Assembly: GCA_011526045.1 (NCBI GenBank)
Contig: WYBE01000061.1
Coordinates: forward strand, 47,421-111,420
From: Nevskiales bacterium
Lineage (GTDB): Bacteria > Pseudomonadota > Gammaproteobacteria > Steroidobacterales > GCA-2729495
Direction: 5' to 3'
Length of the DNA stretch: 64,000 nt
Made by a program: the position numbers and the translations under genes. The notes beneath the pieces were generated by a model that had not been told where the DNA came from, made no database searches, and saw nothing but the letters and a program-made list of their open reading frames with translations. Below, in pieces: positions 42,830-50,868 of this stretch (positions within the stretch are counted from its first letter, which is position 1; every line of letters starts with the position of its first letter).

Positions 42830-44215
42830 GTGAGCCGCAGCAGCGATGGGAACCGCCTGCCCGCATCCATCTGTATGGGCTACGGTGCCGGGCAGATCGG
42901 CGGACAGGTCCTGCGCGATACGCCGGTGCTGATCCTGCCGATCTACATGACCACCGTGCTCGGGCTGGAGCCCGCGCTCGCCGGACTCGTCATCATGATC
43001 GCCAAGGCCTGGGCGGTCGTCGCCGACCCGCTGGCGGGCGTGATCTCGGATCGCAGCCAGTCCCGCTGGGGCCGGCGCCGGCCCTTCATTCTGGCCGGCG
43101 GGCTCGTAGCGGCCCTGTCGTTCCTGCTGCTGTTCGCACCGCCGACGCTGAACCGCCAGCTCGACACCTTCCTCTACATGCTGGTGGTCTATCTCGCGCT
43201 CAACACCGGCTACTCCCTGTTCTCCGTGCCCTATCTCACGATGGCCTCGGAGATCTCCGCCGATCCGAACGAGCGCACCACGCTGCTCGCCTATCGCAAC
43301 GCCTGTCTCGCCGTCGGACTCATCATGGGCGGCGCGCTGGCGCCGAAAATCGTCGGCTGGGTGGCACAGACGCCCGGCGGCACGCTCCGCGAGGGCTACC
43401 GGTGGATGGGCCTCGCGCTGGCCGGCGTCATCGGCCTGTCGACCTTGTGGGTGTTTGCCGGCACGGCGAAGGCGCGGTCGCAAACGCGCGGCGCGGCGAG
43501 CGTGCCGCTCGGCGAACAGCTGCGGATCGCCTGGGCGAACAAGCCGTTCGTCGTGCTGATCGCCGCGAACATCGTGCAGTACGTCAGCGCCGGCATCGGC
43601 TACGCCGGCGGGTTTTTTTTCTTCGCCTACGCGCTCGGGCTCGGCATGCAGGTATTCGACGTCATCCCGATCTGGATCATCATCATCTCGATCGCCTCGA
43701 TCGGCTCGATGCCGCTGCTCGTGTGGGCCGCCTCGCGCTTCGGCAAGATGCGCGTGTACAAGTGGAGCCTGGCGCTGTACGCGCTGAGCATCCAGGGATA
43801 CTTCCTGGTCGATGCCGGGTCGTTCTGGATCGTCTGGCTGATCGCCGTCGCGATCGGCCTGTTCAACGGCGGCTTCATCCTGATGTCATTCTCGGTGCTG
43901 ACCGACACCGTGGCCTATGACCGCCTGCGCTCGGGCATCAGCCGCGAAGGCGCGCTCTCGGCGGTCTACTCCGCGGTGGACAAGGTCGGCAACGCGTTGG
44001 GCGCGACGCTCCTGCTCGGCTTCCTGTCGCTGGTGGGGTTCGTCGAATCCAGCGACGGCAGCCTGCCCGGGCAGAGCGAGGCGGTGTTGCGCTGGATCAC
44101 GCTCGCCTATGTGGTGGCGCCTGCGCTGCTGCACCTCGGCAGTATTCTCATCCTGAACCGGTACCGGCTGGACGCCGCGGACCTGCGCGAGCCGGGCGAT
44201 TCGGTCAGCGCGTGA
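42830..44215 (+). CDS. GPH-family (glycoside-pentoside-hexuronide) cation symporter
   Basis: A 461-residue major-facilitator protein with twelve helices. Typical parts are GYGAGQIGGQVLRDTPVLILP at the start, DPLAGVISDRSQSRWGRRRPFI after helix 2 and LFSVPYLTMASEISADPNERT in the middle. Relatives carry sugars or glucuronides with H+ or Na+. I chose GTG 42830 because GGGAGG sits eight bases upstream. The ATG at 42812 lies inside the palindrome and has no ribosome site. A run of eight or more T near 43612 encodes FFFF in frame. Substrate unknown. Confidence 0.88.
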   Translation: MSRSSDGNRLPASICMGYGAGQIGGQVLRDTPVLILPIYMTTVLGLEPALAGLVIMIAKAWAVVADPLAGVISDRSQSRWGRRRPFILAGGLVAALSFLLLFAPPTLNRQLDTFLYMLVVYLALNTGYSLFSVPYLTMASEISADPNERTTLLAYRNACLAVGLIMGGALAPKIVGWVAQTPGGTLREGYRWMGLALAGVIGLSTLWVFAGTAKARSQTRGAASVPLGEQLRIAWANKPFVVLIAANIVQYVSAGIGYAGGFFFFAYALGLGMQVFDVIPIWIIIISIASIGSMPLLVWAASRFGKMRVYKWSLALYALSIQGYFLVDAGSFWIVWLIAVAIGLFNGGFILMSFSVLTDTVAYDRLRSGISREGALSAVYSAVDKVGNALGATLLLGFLSLVGFVESSDGSLPGQSEAVLRWITLAYVVAPALLHLGSILILNRYRLDAADLREPGDSVSA

Positions 44216-44300
44216 TCGACTGGTCGGTGGCGGCGGTGCGCAGCTCGCGCCGCCGCGTGCCGCTCCGGTGGCCTGCGGCGAATGTCTCCGGATCAGGGCG

Positions 44301-45383
44301 TCACTGCGCCACGGCCCAGAGGGCGCGTTCTTCGTCGGCGCGGTGCATGTCGAGCACGTTGCCGTCGATGCTCCAGGTGGTGGCCGAAGCAAGCGCTGCC
44401 AGGAACTCCTGCTCCTGGGTCATCAACGACTCCGCGCAGGCGCGTCGTGTCGTGACCGCGGGACCAATCTGGACGCGGTTGCCGTCGCTCGAGTACGGAG
44501 CCTGAAAGGTATTGCAGCCGGCGCTGCCCGAAACCTGCCCGTCCCTGAATGACAGCGTGATCGCCGCGTCACCGGTCACTCCGACCACGGCATGGCGATT
44601 GTTGTTGAAGCTGGTGACCTTCCAGTCGACACCCGCGAGCCGGGGCGGCGGCTGCCGCTCGAACCGGAAGGTCTCGCCCGATGCGCCGACGAGCGTCAAC
44701 CGGTCGCCCTCCAGCGTGTAACGCATCGTGCCGGAAAATGCTTTATGGAACGTATTCTCGATCGGCATGGCCGGCCCCGGGCAGGCCATCATCGTGGCGG
44801 CCAGCTGCGTCAGCGTCAGTCGATCGCCCTCGAGCCGATAGCCACCCGTGAACGTGTTGCAGCCGGAAAAACCGCGCGCCCGGCCCTCCTCGAAGCGCAC
44901 CGTGATCGGGCGAGACAGTTGCTCGAGCCCGCCGGTCGCGTTGCCCGGGAGGTACACGAGTCGCCACTCGACGCCTTCGACACTGCCGGATGGTGTCGCT
45001 GCCGTCGTGGCCGCCGCCAGGCGGCAGCAGCCCGCAAGAAATCGCCCGTCCGCCAGCGATACCCGTGCCGTAACCGGGTGGCTGGTATCCGACATGCCAT
45101 CGCTGCACGCCTTGTCCTGCATCCAGACCACGAGATCCCGGCCCGCACCCGAGGTGCCACGCCAGAGGGTCTCGCGCAGGAAGTCGAGGCGCGTTGCTTT
45201 GCCGCGATACACGAGCGGATCTGCATCCGGAGTGGCAAAGCGGGCGGTGCCCGACTCGGTCAGATCGACGCTCCAGGACGGCTCGTTGCCGAAGCAGACC
45301 AGCGGTTGCTCCGCGGCGACTGCTGCACCCGAAAACGCGACAGCACCGAGCCAGAACGCCGCCGCTCGCGGGTCACCACGCAT
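44301..45383 (-). CDS. Exported META-domain protein
   Basis: A 360-residue periplasmic protein with a signal peptide (AAAFWLGAVAFSGAAVA). An N-terminal COG3650-type region (FGNEPSWSVDLTESGTARF) is followed by two META domains. Each has the pattern of a first strand W-x-V/L, then the loop SGCNTFTGGYRLEGDRLTL or SAGCNTFQAPYSSDGNRVQI. META (HslJ-like) domains are linked to heat-shock and envelope stress. ATG 45383 gives a complete signal. It is followed on the same strand by no close gene and lies just after the DUF3313 lipoprotein gene, so the two may share a promoter. Confidence 0.85.
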   Translation of the reverse strand: MRGDPRAAAFWLGAVAFSGAAVAAEQPLVCFGNEPSWSVDLTESGTARFATPDADPLVYRGKATRLDFLRETLWRGTSGAGRDLVVWMQDKACSDGMSDTSHPVTARVSLADGRFLAGCCRLAAATTAATPSGSVEGVEWRLVYLPGNATGGLEQLSRPITVRFEEGRARGFSGCNTFTGGYRLEGDRLTLTQLAATMMACPGPAMPIENTFHKAFSGTMRYTLEGDRLTLVGASGETFRFERQPPPRLAGVDWKVTSFNNNRHAVVGVTGDAAITLSFRDGQVSGSAGCNTFQAPYSSDGNRVQIGPAVTTRRACAESLMTQEQEFLAALASATTWSIDGNVLDMHRADEERALWAVAQ

Positions 45384-45393
45384 GGAGCGGGGC

Positions 45394-46065
45394 TCAGCCC
45401 TGGTTCTTGTGGAGGCTGTCGAGACCGCCGCGCAGCGCCTGCGCCCAGACGCGAATGGCACGGCGCGCATCGGCGGTATTGGTCACCCGGTTGGTGACCA
45501 TCATCGTGCCGGCGCTGCGCCCCGAGCGCGTGTCGACGGCCCGCGCCAGGATTTCGCCCGTGGTCGAATCGCGCAGCTCGAGCACCAGCGTCATGCGGCC
45601 GGAATTCGCCGTATACGTGCGGCTGCGACCCGGTGTCATGGTGTCCGGGGCCGTGACATAGAGGTCCACGATGGCCGGGACGACGATCAGCGTGTCCGGG
45701 CCGGGCTCGGTGACGAGGTTATAGCCACCCGCGGCCAGCTCTTCCCGGAAAATGTCGTGGAGCATCGATGCCAGGTTGTCCTGGATAGCCGTCATGTCGG
45801 CAGCGTCCAGGCGATTGATCCCCGCGCGTCCACCACGATTCGCCTCCCAGTTCCGGGAGAAATGCACCTCGGCCGGTGCCAGCAGGATGTTCCGATAGGC
45901 CGGAATCTCGGCATCCGGCTTGACGAAGACGGCATGGAGCTGCGTCCCCGGCTGGCGAACCAGCCCGTCCCATTCCGTCGCACCGCGCTCGGTGCTGGCA
46001 CAACCCGTCGTGATCAGGGCCGCGAGCAAGACGGCAAGACCCAGAGTCGAAAATCGGCTGAACAT
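45394..46065 (-). CDS. DUF3313 lipoprotein
   Basis: A 223-residue predicted lipoprotein: signal LGLAVLLAALITTGC with Cys near residue 22. The DUF3313 features are YRNILLAPAEVHFSRNWEAN, the central MLHDIFREELAAGGYNLV, and the strand MTLVLELRDSTTGEILARAVD. ATG 46065 has GGAGG five bases upstream, a strong ribosome site. Function of the family is not established. It ends ten bases before the META gene and is likely in an operon with it. Confidence 0.85.
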   Translation of the reverse strand: MFSRFSTLGLAVLLAALITTGCASTERGATEWDGLVRQPGTQLHAVFVKPDAEIPAYRNILLAPAEVHFSRNWEANRGGRAGINRLDAADMTAIQDNLASMLHDIFREELAAGGYNLVTEPGPDTLIVVPAIVDLYVTAPDTMTPGRSRTYTANSGRMTLVLELRDSTTGEILARAVDTRSGRSAGTMMVTNRVTNTADARRAIRVWAQALRGGLDSLHKNQG

Positions 46066-46227
46066 CGCAACCTCCCAAGGCACAAACTCGCCCGCTGACC
46101 GGTCAAGCGTATCTGGCAAACTCTATATCCTGCCGCCCCCAGCCCGTCAAGGCACGACGCTGACGCGGAGTCCGGCAAGCGGATCGACACAACAGCCCTG
46201 CAACGACCGCGGTCGCCGGCCGGGAAC

Positions 46228-47643
46228 TCATTGCGTCATCGATTCGGCGATATCCACCCAGCCGCCACCCATGGCCTGGTAGACATTGACGACCTGGATG
46301 TAGCGATCGGCAAGCAGGCGGATCGTGGCGAGCTCCGCCGCGAAACGCTCGTTCTCGGCCACCAGCACCTCCAGGTAACCGGCCACGCCCTTCTCGAACT
46401 TGAGCTGGGAGAGCCGCAGGAACTCGCGCAGCGCTTCGACCCGCTGCATCTGCAGCTCGACTTCCTCGGCACGGTTCAGGGTCCCGGCCAGCGCATCGTT
46501 GGTCTCGCGGAACGCGTTGAGGATGATCTGCTGATAGGCGAGCAGCGCCTGCTGGTACTGCGCCTCGGCCGACCGGACCTGCCCGCGGATGGCGCCGGAG
46601 GTAAAGATCGGGCCAGTCAGCTCGGCCCCGACGGACCACGCCGTCGCCGAGCCGGTCAGGAACTCGCTCGACTCCGTGCTGACCGATCCGAGCAGGCCTG
46701 TCAGCGAGATGTTCGGGTAGTAGAGTGCGCGCGCTGCGCCGATGCTGGCGTTTGCGGCAATCAGGTTCTGCTCCGCCTGCAGGATGTCGGGACGGCGCTG
46801 CAGGAGACTGGACGGCAGGTCGGCCGGAATCGACGGCGCGATGAACTCGCCGATCGGCCGGCCGCGCGGTATCGGCTGCGGATTGCCACCGATCAGCACG
46901 GAGATGAGGTTCTCCATCACGACAATCTGCTGCCCGATCGCCGGAATCGCCGCCCGCGCCTGCAGGTACTGCGAGCGCACCTGGGTGACCTCGGTCTGCG
47001 ACACGATCCCGGCCTTGAAGCGCAGCTCGAAGATCCGCAGCGACTCCCGGAAGTTCACCGCCGTCGCCTCGGCGATCTCGAGCTGGCGATCGAAGGCCCG
47101 CAGCGTGATGTAGCTGCTGGCCACTCCGGCCACCAGCGACAGCACCACGCCGCGCTTGCCCTGCTCGCTCGCGTAGACCTGGGCCTGCGCCGCTTCGCTG
47201 AGCCGGCGCACGCGGCCGAACAGGTCGACCTGCCAGGCTGCGGACAGCGCGCCCTCGTACAGCGAGAACTCGCGGTCCACGGGCGCCGGAATTGCCGGGA
47301 AGCCCTCGCGGCTCGCCTGCGTGCGGCTGACGCCGCCACCGTAGCCGACCTGGGGCAGGCCCTGGGCCTGCACGGTGGCCAGCACGCCGCGGAACTGCTC
47401 GATGCGTGCGGCCGCGATGCGCACGTCGCGGTTCTCGTGCAGGGCCGTCTCGATCAGCCCGTTGAGCGCGGGATCCTCGAACTGCTCCCACCACTTCGTA
47501 TTGGCCACATCGGCGGCCTTCTCGAAATCGACCCGCCAGGCCGTCGGCGCCTCCACGTCCGGGCGCACATAGTCCGGGCCCACGGTACAGCCGGCCGCCA
47601 ACAGAGCGGCAGCCCCCAGCGCAACGACTCGGCCCGCCCTCAT
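46228..47643 (-). CDS. NodT-family outer-membrane efflux lipoprotein
   Basis: A TolC-like channel of 471 residues with a lipobox (GAAALLAAGC) and the family start GCTVGPDYVRP. Two outer-membrane-factor repeats are visible, each with long coiled helices, and WWEQFEDPALNGLIETAL and PSSLLQRRPDILQAEQNLIA are typical. It would form the exit duct of a tripartite pump. The nearest adaptor and permease genes are at 34-38 kb, so pairing with that pump is plausible but not proven. ATG 47643 gives a complete lipoprotein signal. Confidence 0.93.
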   Translation of the reverse strand: MRAGRVVALGAAALLAAGCTVGPDYVRPDVEAPTAWRVDFEKAADVANTKWWEQFEDPALNGLIETALHENRDVRIAAARIEQFRGVLATVQAQGLPQVGYGGGVSRTQASREGFPAIPAPVDREFSLYEGALSAAWQVDLFGRVRRLSEAAQAQVYASEQGKRGVVLSLVAGVASSYITLRAFDRQLEIAEATAVNFRESLRIFELRFKAGIVSQTEVTQVRSQYLQARAAIPAIGQQIVVMENLISVLIGGNPQPIPRGRPIGEFIAPSIPADLPSSLLQRRPDILQAEQNLIAANASIGAARALYYPNISLTGLLGSVSTESSEFLTGSATAWSVGAELTGPIFTSGAIRGQVRSAEAQYQQALLAYQQIILNAFRETNDALAGTLNRAEEVELQMQRVEALREFLRLSQLKFEKGVAGYLEVLVAENERFAAELATIRLLADRYIQVVNVYQAMGGGWVDIAESMTQ

Positions 47644-47745
47644 ACCGTCCGCATCGCACGACTGCCAGTCATTCGATTCCACTCACGCCGCATCAGGCCA
47701 GCCACCGGGCATTCGAACCGGCGCCTCGGCCTGCAGCCGGAGCGA

Positions 47746-48300
47746 TCAGTTGCACAGCATCCGCATGCGACGTTCCGCGAGGTCGAATTCCGCATCGGTC
47801 GTTGCGTCGAGCATCTGCTGCTTGGCGGCGTCACAGGCAAAGGCCCCGGTAATCGCCGCATCCGACGGCGCGGCGCTCGCCCCGTCGCAACGCTCGTCGG
47901 CTTCCAGGCGGATGTTGTTGAACGTACCGCGTTCGATCGAGACACAGTCGCCAACGCGCAACCCGGCCTGGTCGGTGACGATCTGGGTGGTTCTGTTCCC
48001 GATCAGCACGGTGTACTCGAAGCCCGTCGAAGAGCCTGCGGCTGCGCCGACCCGGCTGCCGACCGCGGCGCCGCCGACGCCGCGCAAGGCGCGATTGCTG
48101 CGCGACTGCCCGGAGCCCGACATCACGCCGAGGGTACCGCCCACCAGGGTGCCCGCCGTCTGGGCGCCCGAATTACCGATATTGACCTGCCGCACGGCCG
48201 TGATCCGGCCGAACTGCACCGAGGTCGCAATGGCGACCGAGGCGAACGCCAGCGCGCCCAGAAATACCGCTGTCAACGCAACCCTGAACCGGCTCATCAT
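47746..48300 (-). CDS. Glycine-zipper (SlyB/17-kDa antigen-like) exported protein
   Basis: A 184-residue protein with a signal peptide (VALTAVFLGALAFASVAIA) and a glycine-zipper stretch (GTLVGGTLGVMSG, GVGGAAVGSRVGAAAG) as in SlyB-type outer-membrane proteins. Then comes YTVLIGNRTTQIVTDQAG and VGDCVSIERGTFNNIR. No lipobox cysteine is clear, so it may not be lipidated. ATG 48300 has AGGAG eight bases upstream. The C-terminal 45 residues (four cysteines, DLAERRMRMLCN) are not part of the usual family. Confidence 0.78.
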   Translation of the reverse strand: MMSRFRVALTAVFLGALAFASVAIATSVQFGRITAVRQVNIGNSGAQTAGTLVGGTLGVMSGSGQSRSNRALRGVGGAAVGSRVGAAAGSSTGFEYTVLIGNRTTQIVTDQAGLRVGDCVSIERGTFNNIRLEADERCDGASAAPSDAAITGAFACDAAKQQMLDATTDAEFDLAERRMRMLCN

Positions 48301-48658
48301 GGGTGAATCTCCTTAGATTGGTAAGTCCTGCATCTATTTGTTTGTCGGCCCGCCGCCCAGAACCGGCCGACGAAGTTTACACCGAGCAGCAGTGCTGCCA
48401 TCTTCGCTGAACAGCCGATTGCCGTGCTCGTTTTCGACCCGCAACTTCGGGTTCGCTGCCGCGCCCGCGTGGCAGCCCAGTCGCGCCGTGCGCGAGAAAT
48501 CGCGGCTGTTGCGGGCGAAGGCGACAGTATAACGGTGTTCGCCCAGGTCGTCGGCCCATGGGCCTTGAACAGATCGACCCGAGGCCCGCGTCCCGGCCAC
48601 CCCCTTGTGTCCCATAGCGAAATTCGAGTGCAATAATGCCGCCGGCAGTGGAGACTCT
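48301..48658. other. Divergent intergenic region
   Basis: About 360 bases between the glycine-zipper gene and the nucleotidyltransferase gene. Open frames on both strands lack recognisable protein features. I see no clear promoter or repeat. Confidence 0.35.
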
Positions 48659-49171
48659 GTGAAGCTCACCAGTCTTGAGGCGATTTCAAGCGCTCTGTGC
48701 AAAGCCGATGTTCGCTATCTCATCGTTGGCGGACTGGCTGTTGCGGCTCACGGCTACGGTCGCGTCACTTTCGACCTCGATCTCGTCCTCCAGATGCGCC
48801 CGGAAAACGTGCGACGAGCAATCACCGCTCTTGAAACTCTGGGCTATCGCCCAACCGTGCCAGTTCCAGCAAGGCAATTCGCAGACCCTGTCATTCGCGA
48901 ATCCTGGATCCGCGATAAGAACATGGTGGTATTCCAGCTGCACAGTGACAGGCATCCGGAAACCAGAATCGATCTGTTTGTTGCGGAGCCTTTCGATTTC
49001 GACCATGAATACGGCATGGCCCTGGTTGGCACTATCTCGCCAGGGTTACAGGCGCGATTCGTTCGTCTCGAAACCTTGATCCGGATGAAGGAGGCGACCG
49101 GCCGCGAGAAAGATCGCGAGGATGTCCGGCAACTGAGACTACTGCAGAAGGACGCGGGCCATGAGCAATGA
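48659..49171 (+). CDS. Nucleotidyltransferase (AbiEii/DUF6036-like), possible toxin
   Basis: A 170-residue minimal nucleotidyltransferase fold: Gly24-Gly25 in LIVGGLAVAAHG, the metal pair Asp39 and Asp41 in TFDLDLVLQM, and a third acidic residue in RIDLFVAEPFDF near 104. The C-terminal part has FVRLETLIRMKEATGREKDREDVRQL, typical of the family. Related proteins act as toxins that add nucleotides to tRNA ends, or have unknown roles. The start is GTG 48659 with GGAG six bases upstream. It overlaps the next small gene by 11 bases. Confidence 0.8.
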   Translation: MKLTSLEAISSALCKADVRYLIVGGLAVAAHGYGRVTFDLDLVLQMRPENVRRAITALETLGYRPTVPVPARQFADPVIRESWIRDKNMVVFQLHSDRHPETRIDLFVAEPFDFDHEYGMALVGTISPGLQARFVRLETLIRMKEATGREKDREDVRQLRLLQKDAGHEQ

Positions 49172-49373
49172 GACATCCAGCGATTTGGGCACGGCGTGGG
49201 CCGCGCACAATCTTTCGCAACTGCGGTACTTTCGCTCGCTGAGTCTGCGCGCGAAACTGGAGGCCGTCGAGGGGATGGCGGACGTCGTGCGGCGTTTCCG
49301 GCAGATGAGAGCCGAAGGCGGGTTTACATCTGCGGGTTCCGGGAGTTCGGCCAGCGCCGAGCCGACGCCGTAG
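49161..49373 (+). CDS. Small partner of the nucleotidyltransferase
   Basis: A 70-residue protein whose ATG lies inside the last codons of the nucleotidyltransferase gene (ATGAGCAATGA). It is mostly helical and basic (LRYFRSLSLRAKLEAVEGMADVVRRFRQMRAEG) with a low-complexity end. No family recognised. Overlap with a nucleotidyltransferase suggests an antitoxin or binding partner; this rests on arrangement only. Confidence 0.6.
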   Translation: MSNETSSDLGTAWAAHNLSQLRYFRSLSLRAKLEAVEGMADVVRRFRQMRAEGGFTSAGSGSSASAEPTP

Positions 49374-49421
49374 CCGACCCATGCCCTGTTCCCTGTCGGC
49401 CTGTCTCCCGACCGCGCGGCG

Positions 49422-50462
49422 TCACCGCCCGCCGAAGCGGTACATGACTCCGGCACTGATCATGAAGATCTCGGAGTCGTGGAACGCGACGTCCGAATCG
49501 TCCTCGCCGTACAGCACGCTGCCCACCGCCTGCCAGCGTCCGCTGTCGGTCGGCAGCCGGTAGAACAGCGTCGTATCGACGGCGAACCGGTCCGCATCGG
49601 TCCGGATGCCGTAGATCGGATTACGCGCGTCGCTGCTGCTGCTGCCGAACGCGACGTTGCTGGCTATCGAATAACCCTGGCTCAGGAAGACATAGCTCAG
49701 CTGCAACCGGTACGCGTCACCGCCGATCGCGTCGCCGTCGCGATCGTCGATCGTGTAGCGGATCATCGGTCGCACGAGGTGGCGCTGGCCCTCGCCCAGG
49801 CGGAACAAATACGACGCATCGAAGTGATACTGGTCGCCGTCACGCCGCAGCAGCCGCTGGCAGTCCGAATCGCAGGCGACACTGTTGACGCCCTCGCCAC
49901 TGCGCTCGGTGTCGATCGAGATGTCGCGCCACGAAAAGGTCAGCTCGAGTGCCGACTCGAGGACGCGATCCCACTGCAGGCGCAGGCCGGTCGAGTCGCG
50001 ATCGGTTTCCTCACGCCGCACGCCCTCCGCGTACGGATCCTCCCAGACCTCGGTCGGAATGCCGCTGAACAGGAAGCCGCCCTGCACGATTCCCGCCGAG
50101 CCAAGATTCTTGCGGGCGCCGAGCTGGATCACACCGTCGAGCGTGACGGCGTCCTCCAGCGAGGTACCGAAAAACCCCTGCCAGCCATTACCGAACGTGT
50201 AATTGACCTCGCCGGTGACCACCGGATGGAAGGTGTCGTCGCTCTGTGGGCGCTGGTTGACCGAATCGATGGTCGGATCGCCGATGTCGATCAGGTCGTT
50301 GCCGGCGACGAGATTGCTCTTGAGATCAGCGTAACCCCCGCCCACCACCACGAAGCCGCGCCAGCCGGGCGTCTGCGCAATCGTCTCGATCGCCGATGCA
50401 AGGGGCGCGAACGCACCGGCGCTGATCGCCAGCAGAATGGCGCCAATACGATCTGGTTTCAT
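49422..50462 (-). CDS. DUF2860-type outer-membrane beta-barrel protein
   Basis: A 346-residue exported protein: signal peptide (ILLAISAGAFAPLASA), then GWRGFVVVGGGYADLKSNLV at the start of the barrel. Alternating strands run to the end and finish in an aromatic-containing last strand (SAGVMYRFGGR). The pattern DDTFHPVVTGEVNYTFGNG and the late YRLPTDSGRWQAVGSVLYGEDDSD match DUF2860. No transport or enzyme function is known for this family. The gene stands alone, and a remnant of another barrel gene lies directly upstream. Confidence 0.8.
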   Translation of the reverse strand: MKPDRIGAILLAISAGAFAPLASAIETIAQTPGWRGFVVVGGGYADLKSNLVAGNDLIDIGDPTIDSVNQRPQSDDTFHPVVTGEVNYTFGNGWQGFFGTSLEDAVTLDGVIQLGARKNLGSAGIVQGGFLFSGIPTEVWEDPYAEGVRREETDRDSTGLRLQWDRVLESALELTFSWRDISIDTERSGEGVNSVACDSDCQRLLRRDGDQYHFDASYLFRLGEGQRHLVRPMIRYTIDDRDGDAIGGDAYRLQLSYVFLSQGYSIASNVAFGSSSSDARNPIYGIRTDADRFAVDTTLFYRLPTDSGRWQAVGSVLYGEDDSDVAFHDSEIFMISAGVMYRFGGR

Positions 50463-50482
50463 CGCGAAATCTCCTGGGCTTC

Positions 50483-50653
50483 CTATCGTAGCGACCGCGA
50501 CCTGGGAAACAGCAGCATGACAGTGAGGCGGAGGCCAACACCTTCCGGCTCGCCGCCGGGACTATCCAGCCAGTATCGCAGGCCGCCTCCCACGCTGACC
50601 AGTTGGCTGCCGAACCGCGTCAGCTTCGAGGTGTTGGCGTTGGTGAGCTGGAT
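50483..50653 (-). pseudogene. C-terminal remnant of an outer-membrane beta-barrel (transporter-like) gene
   Basis: On the minus strand, 56 codons between an in-frame TGA (50654-50656) and the TAG at 50483 read IQLTNANTSKLTRFGSQLVS, then VGGGLRYWLDSPGGEPEGVG and LRLTVMLLFPR. This matches the end of transporter/neuromedin-U-annotated barrel proteins, whose last strands have the same GGGxRYW and LFP pattern. No N-terminal part follows upstream. It is a decayed fragment with no start. Confidence 0.55.
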
Positions 50654-50772
50654 TCAAGATGACGCCGCCGCTGTGTCCTGACGGGTAGTGGCTTGGACGC
50701 TATTGCCGCCGTGACCCACGCTGCGGGTAGGATACGGACTGCAAGATCCTCTCCTGGTGCAGGGAACAGCTC

Positions 50773-50868
50773 ATGGACTACCCACAGCATTGCATCCCAT
50801 ACAGTCCGCTCGCCGTCCTGCCCTGTCTCGTCGCAGGCTGCGCCGGCTTCGGCGAGGGCCAGGCATGA
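50773..50868 (+). CDS. Possible short leader or lipopeptide coupled to the hydrolase gene
   Basis: A 31-codon frame, ATG 50773 with AGGGA upstream, whose TGA overlaps the hydrolase ATG (ATGA at 50865-50868). It contains LAVLPCLVAGCAGFG, which looks like a lipobox, but the n-region has no lysine or arginine. It may be a translated leader that couples expression, a true small lipoprotein, or chance. Confidence 0.35.
   Translation: MDYPQHCIPYSPLAVLPCLVAGCAGFGEGQA

Noticed and set aside
43610..43622. Run of T inside the symporter gene, possible frameshift
   Set aside because: The frame is continuous through it and encodes FFFF in a membrane helix, as in the family.
48334..48702. Open frame of 122 codons on the minus strand in the gap before the nucleotidyltransferase gene
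   Set aside because: A segment looked briefly like a glycosidase end, but there is no consistent motif and no upstream part.
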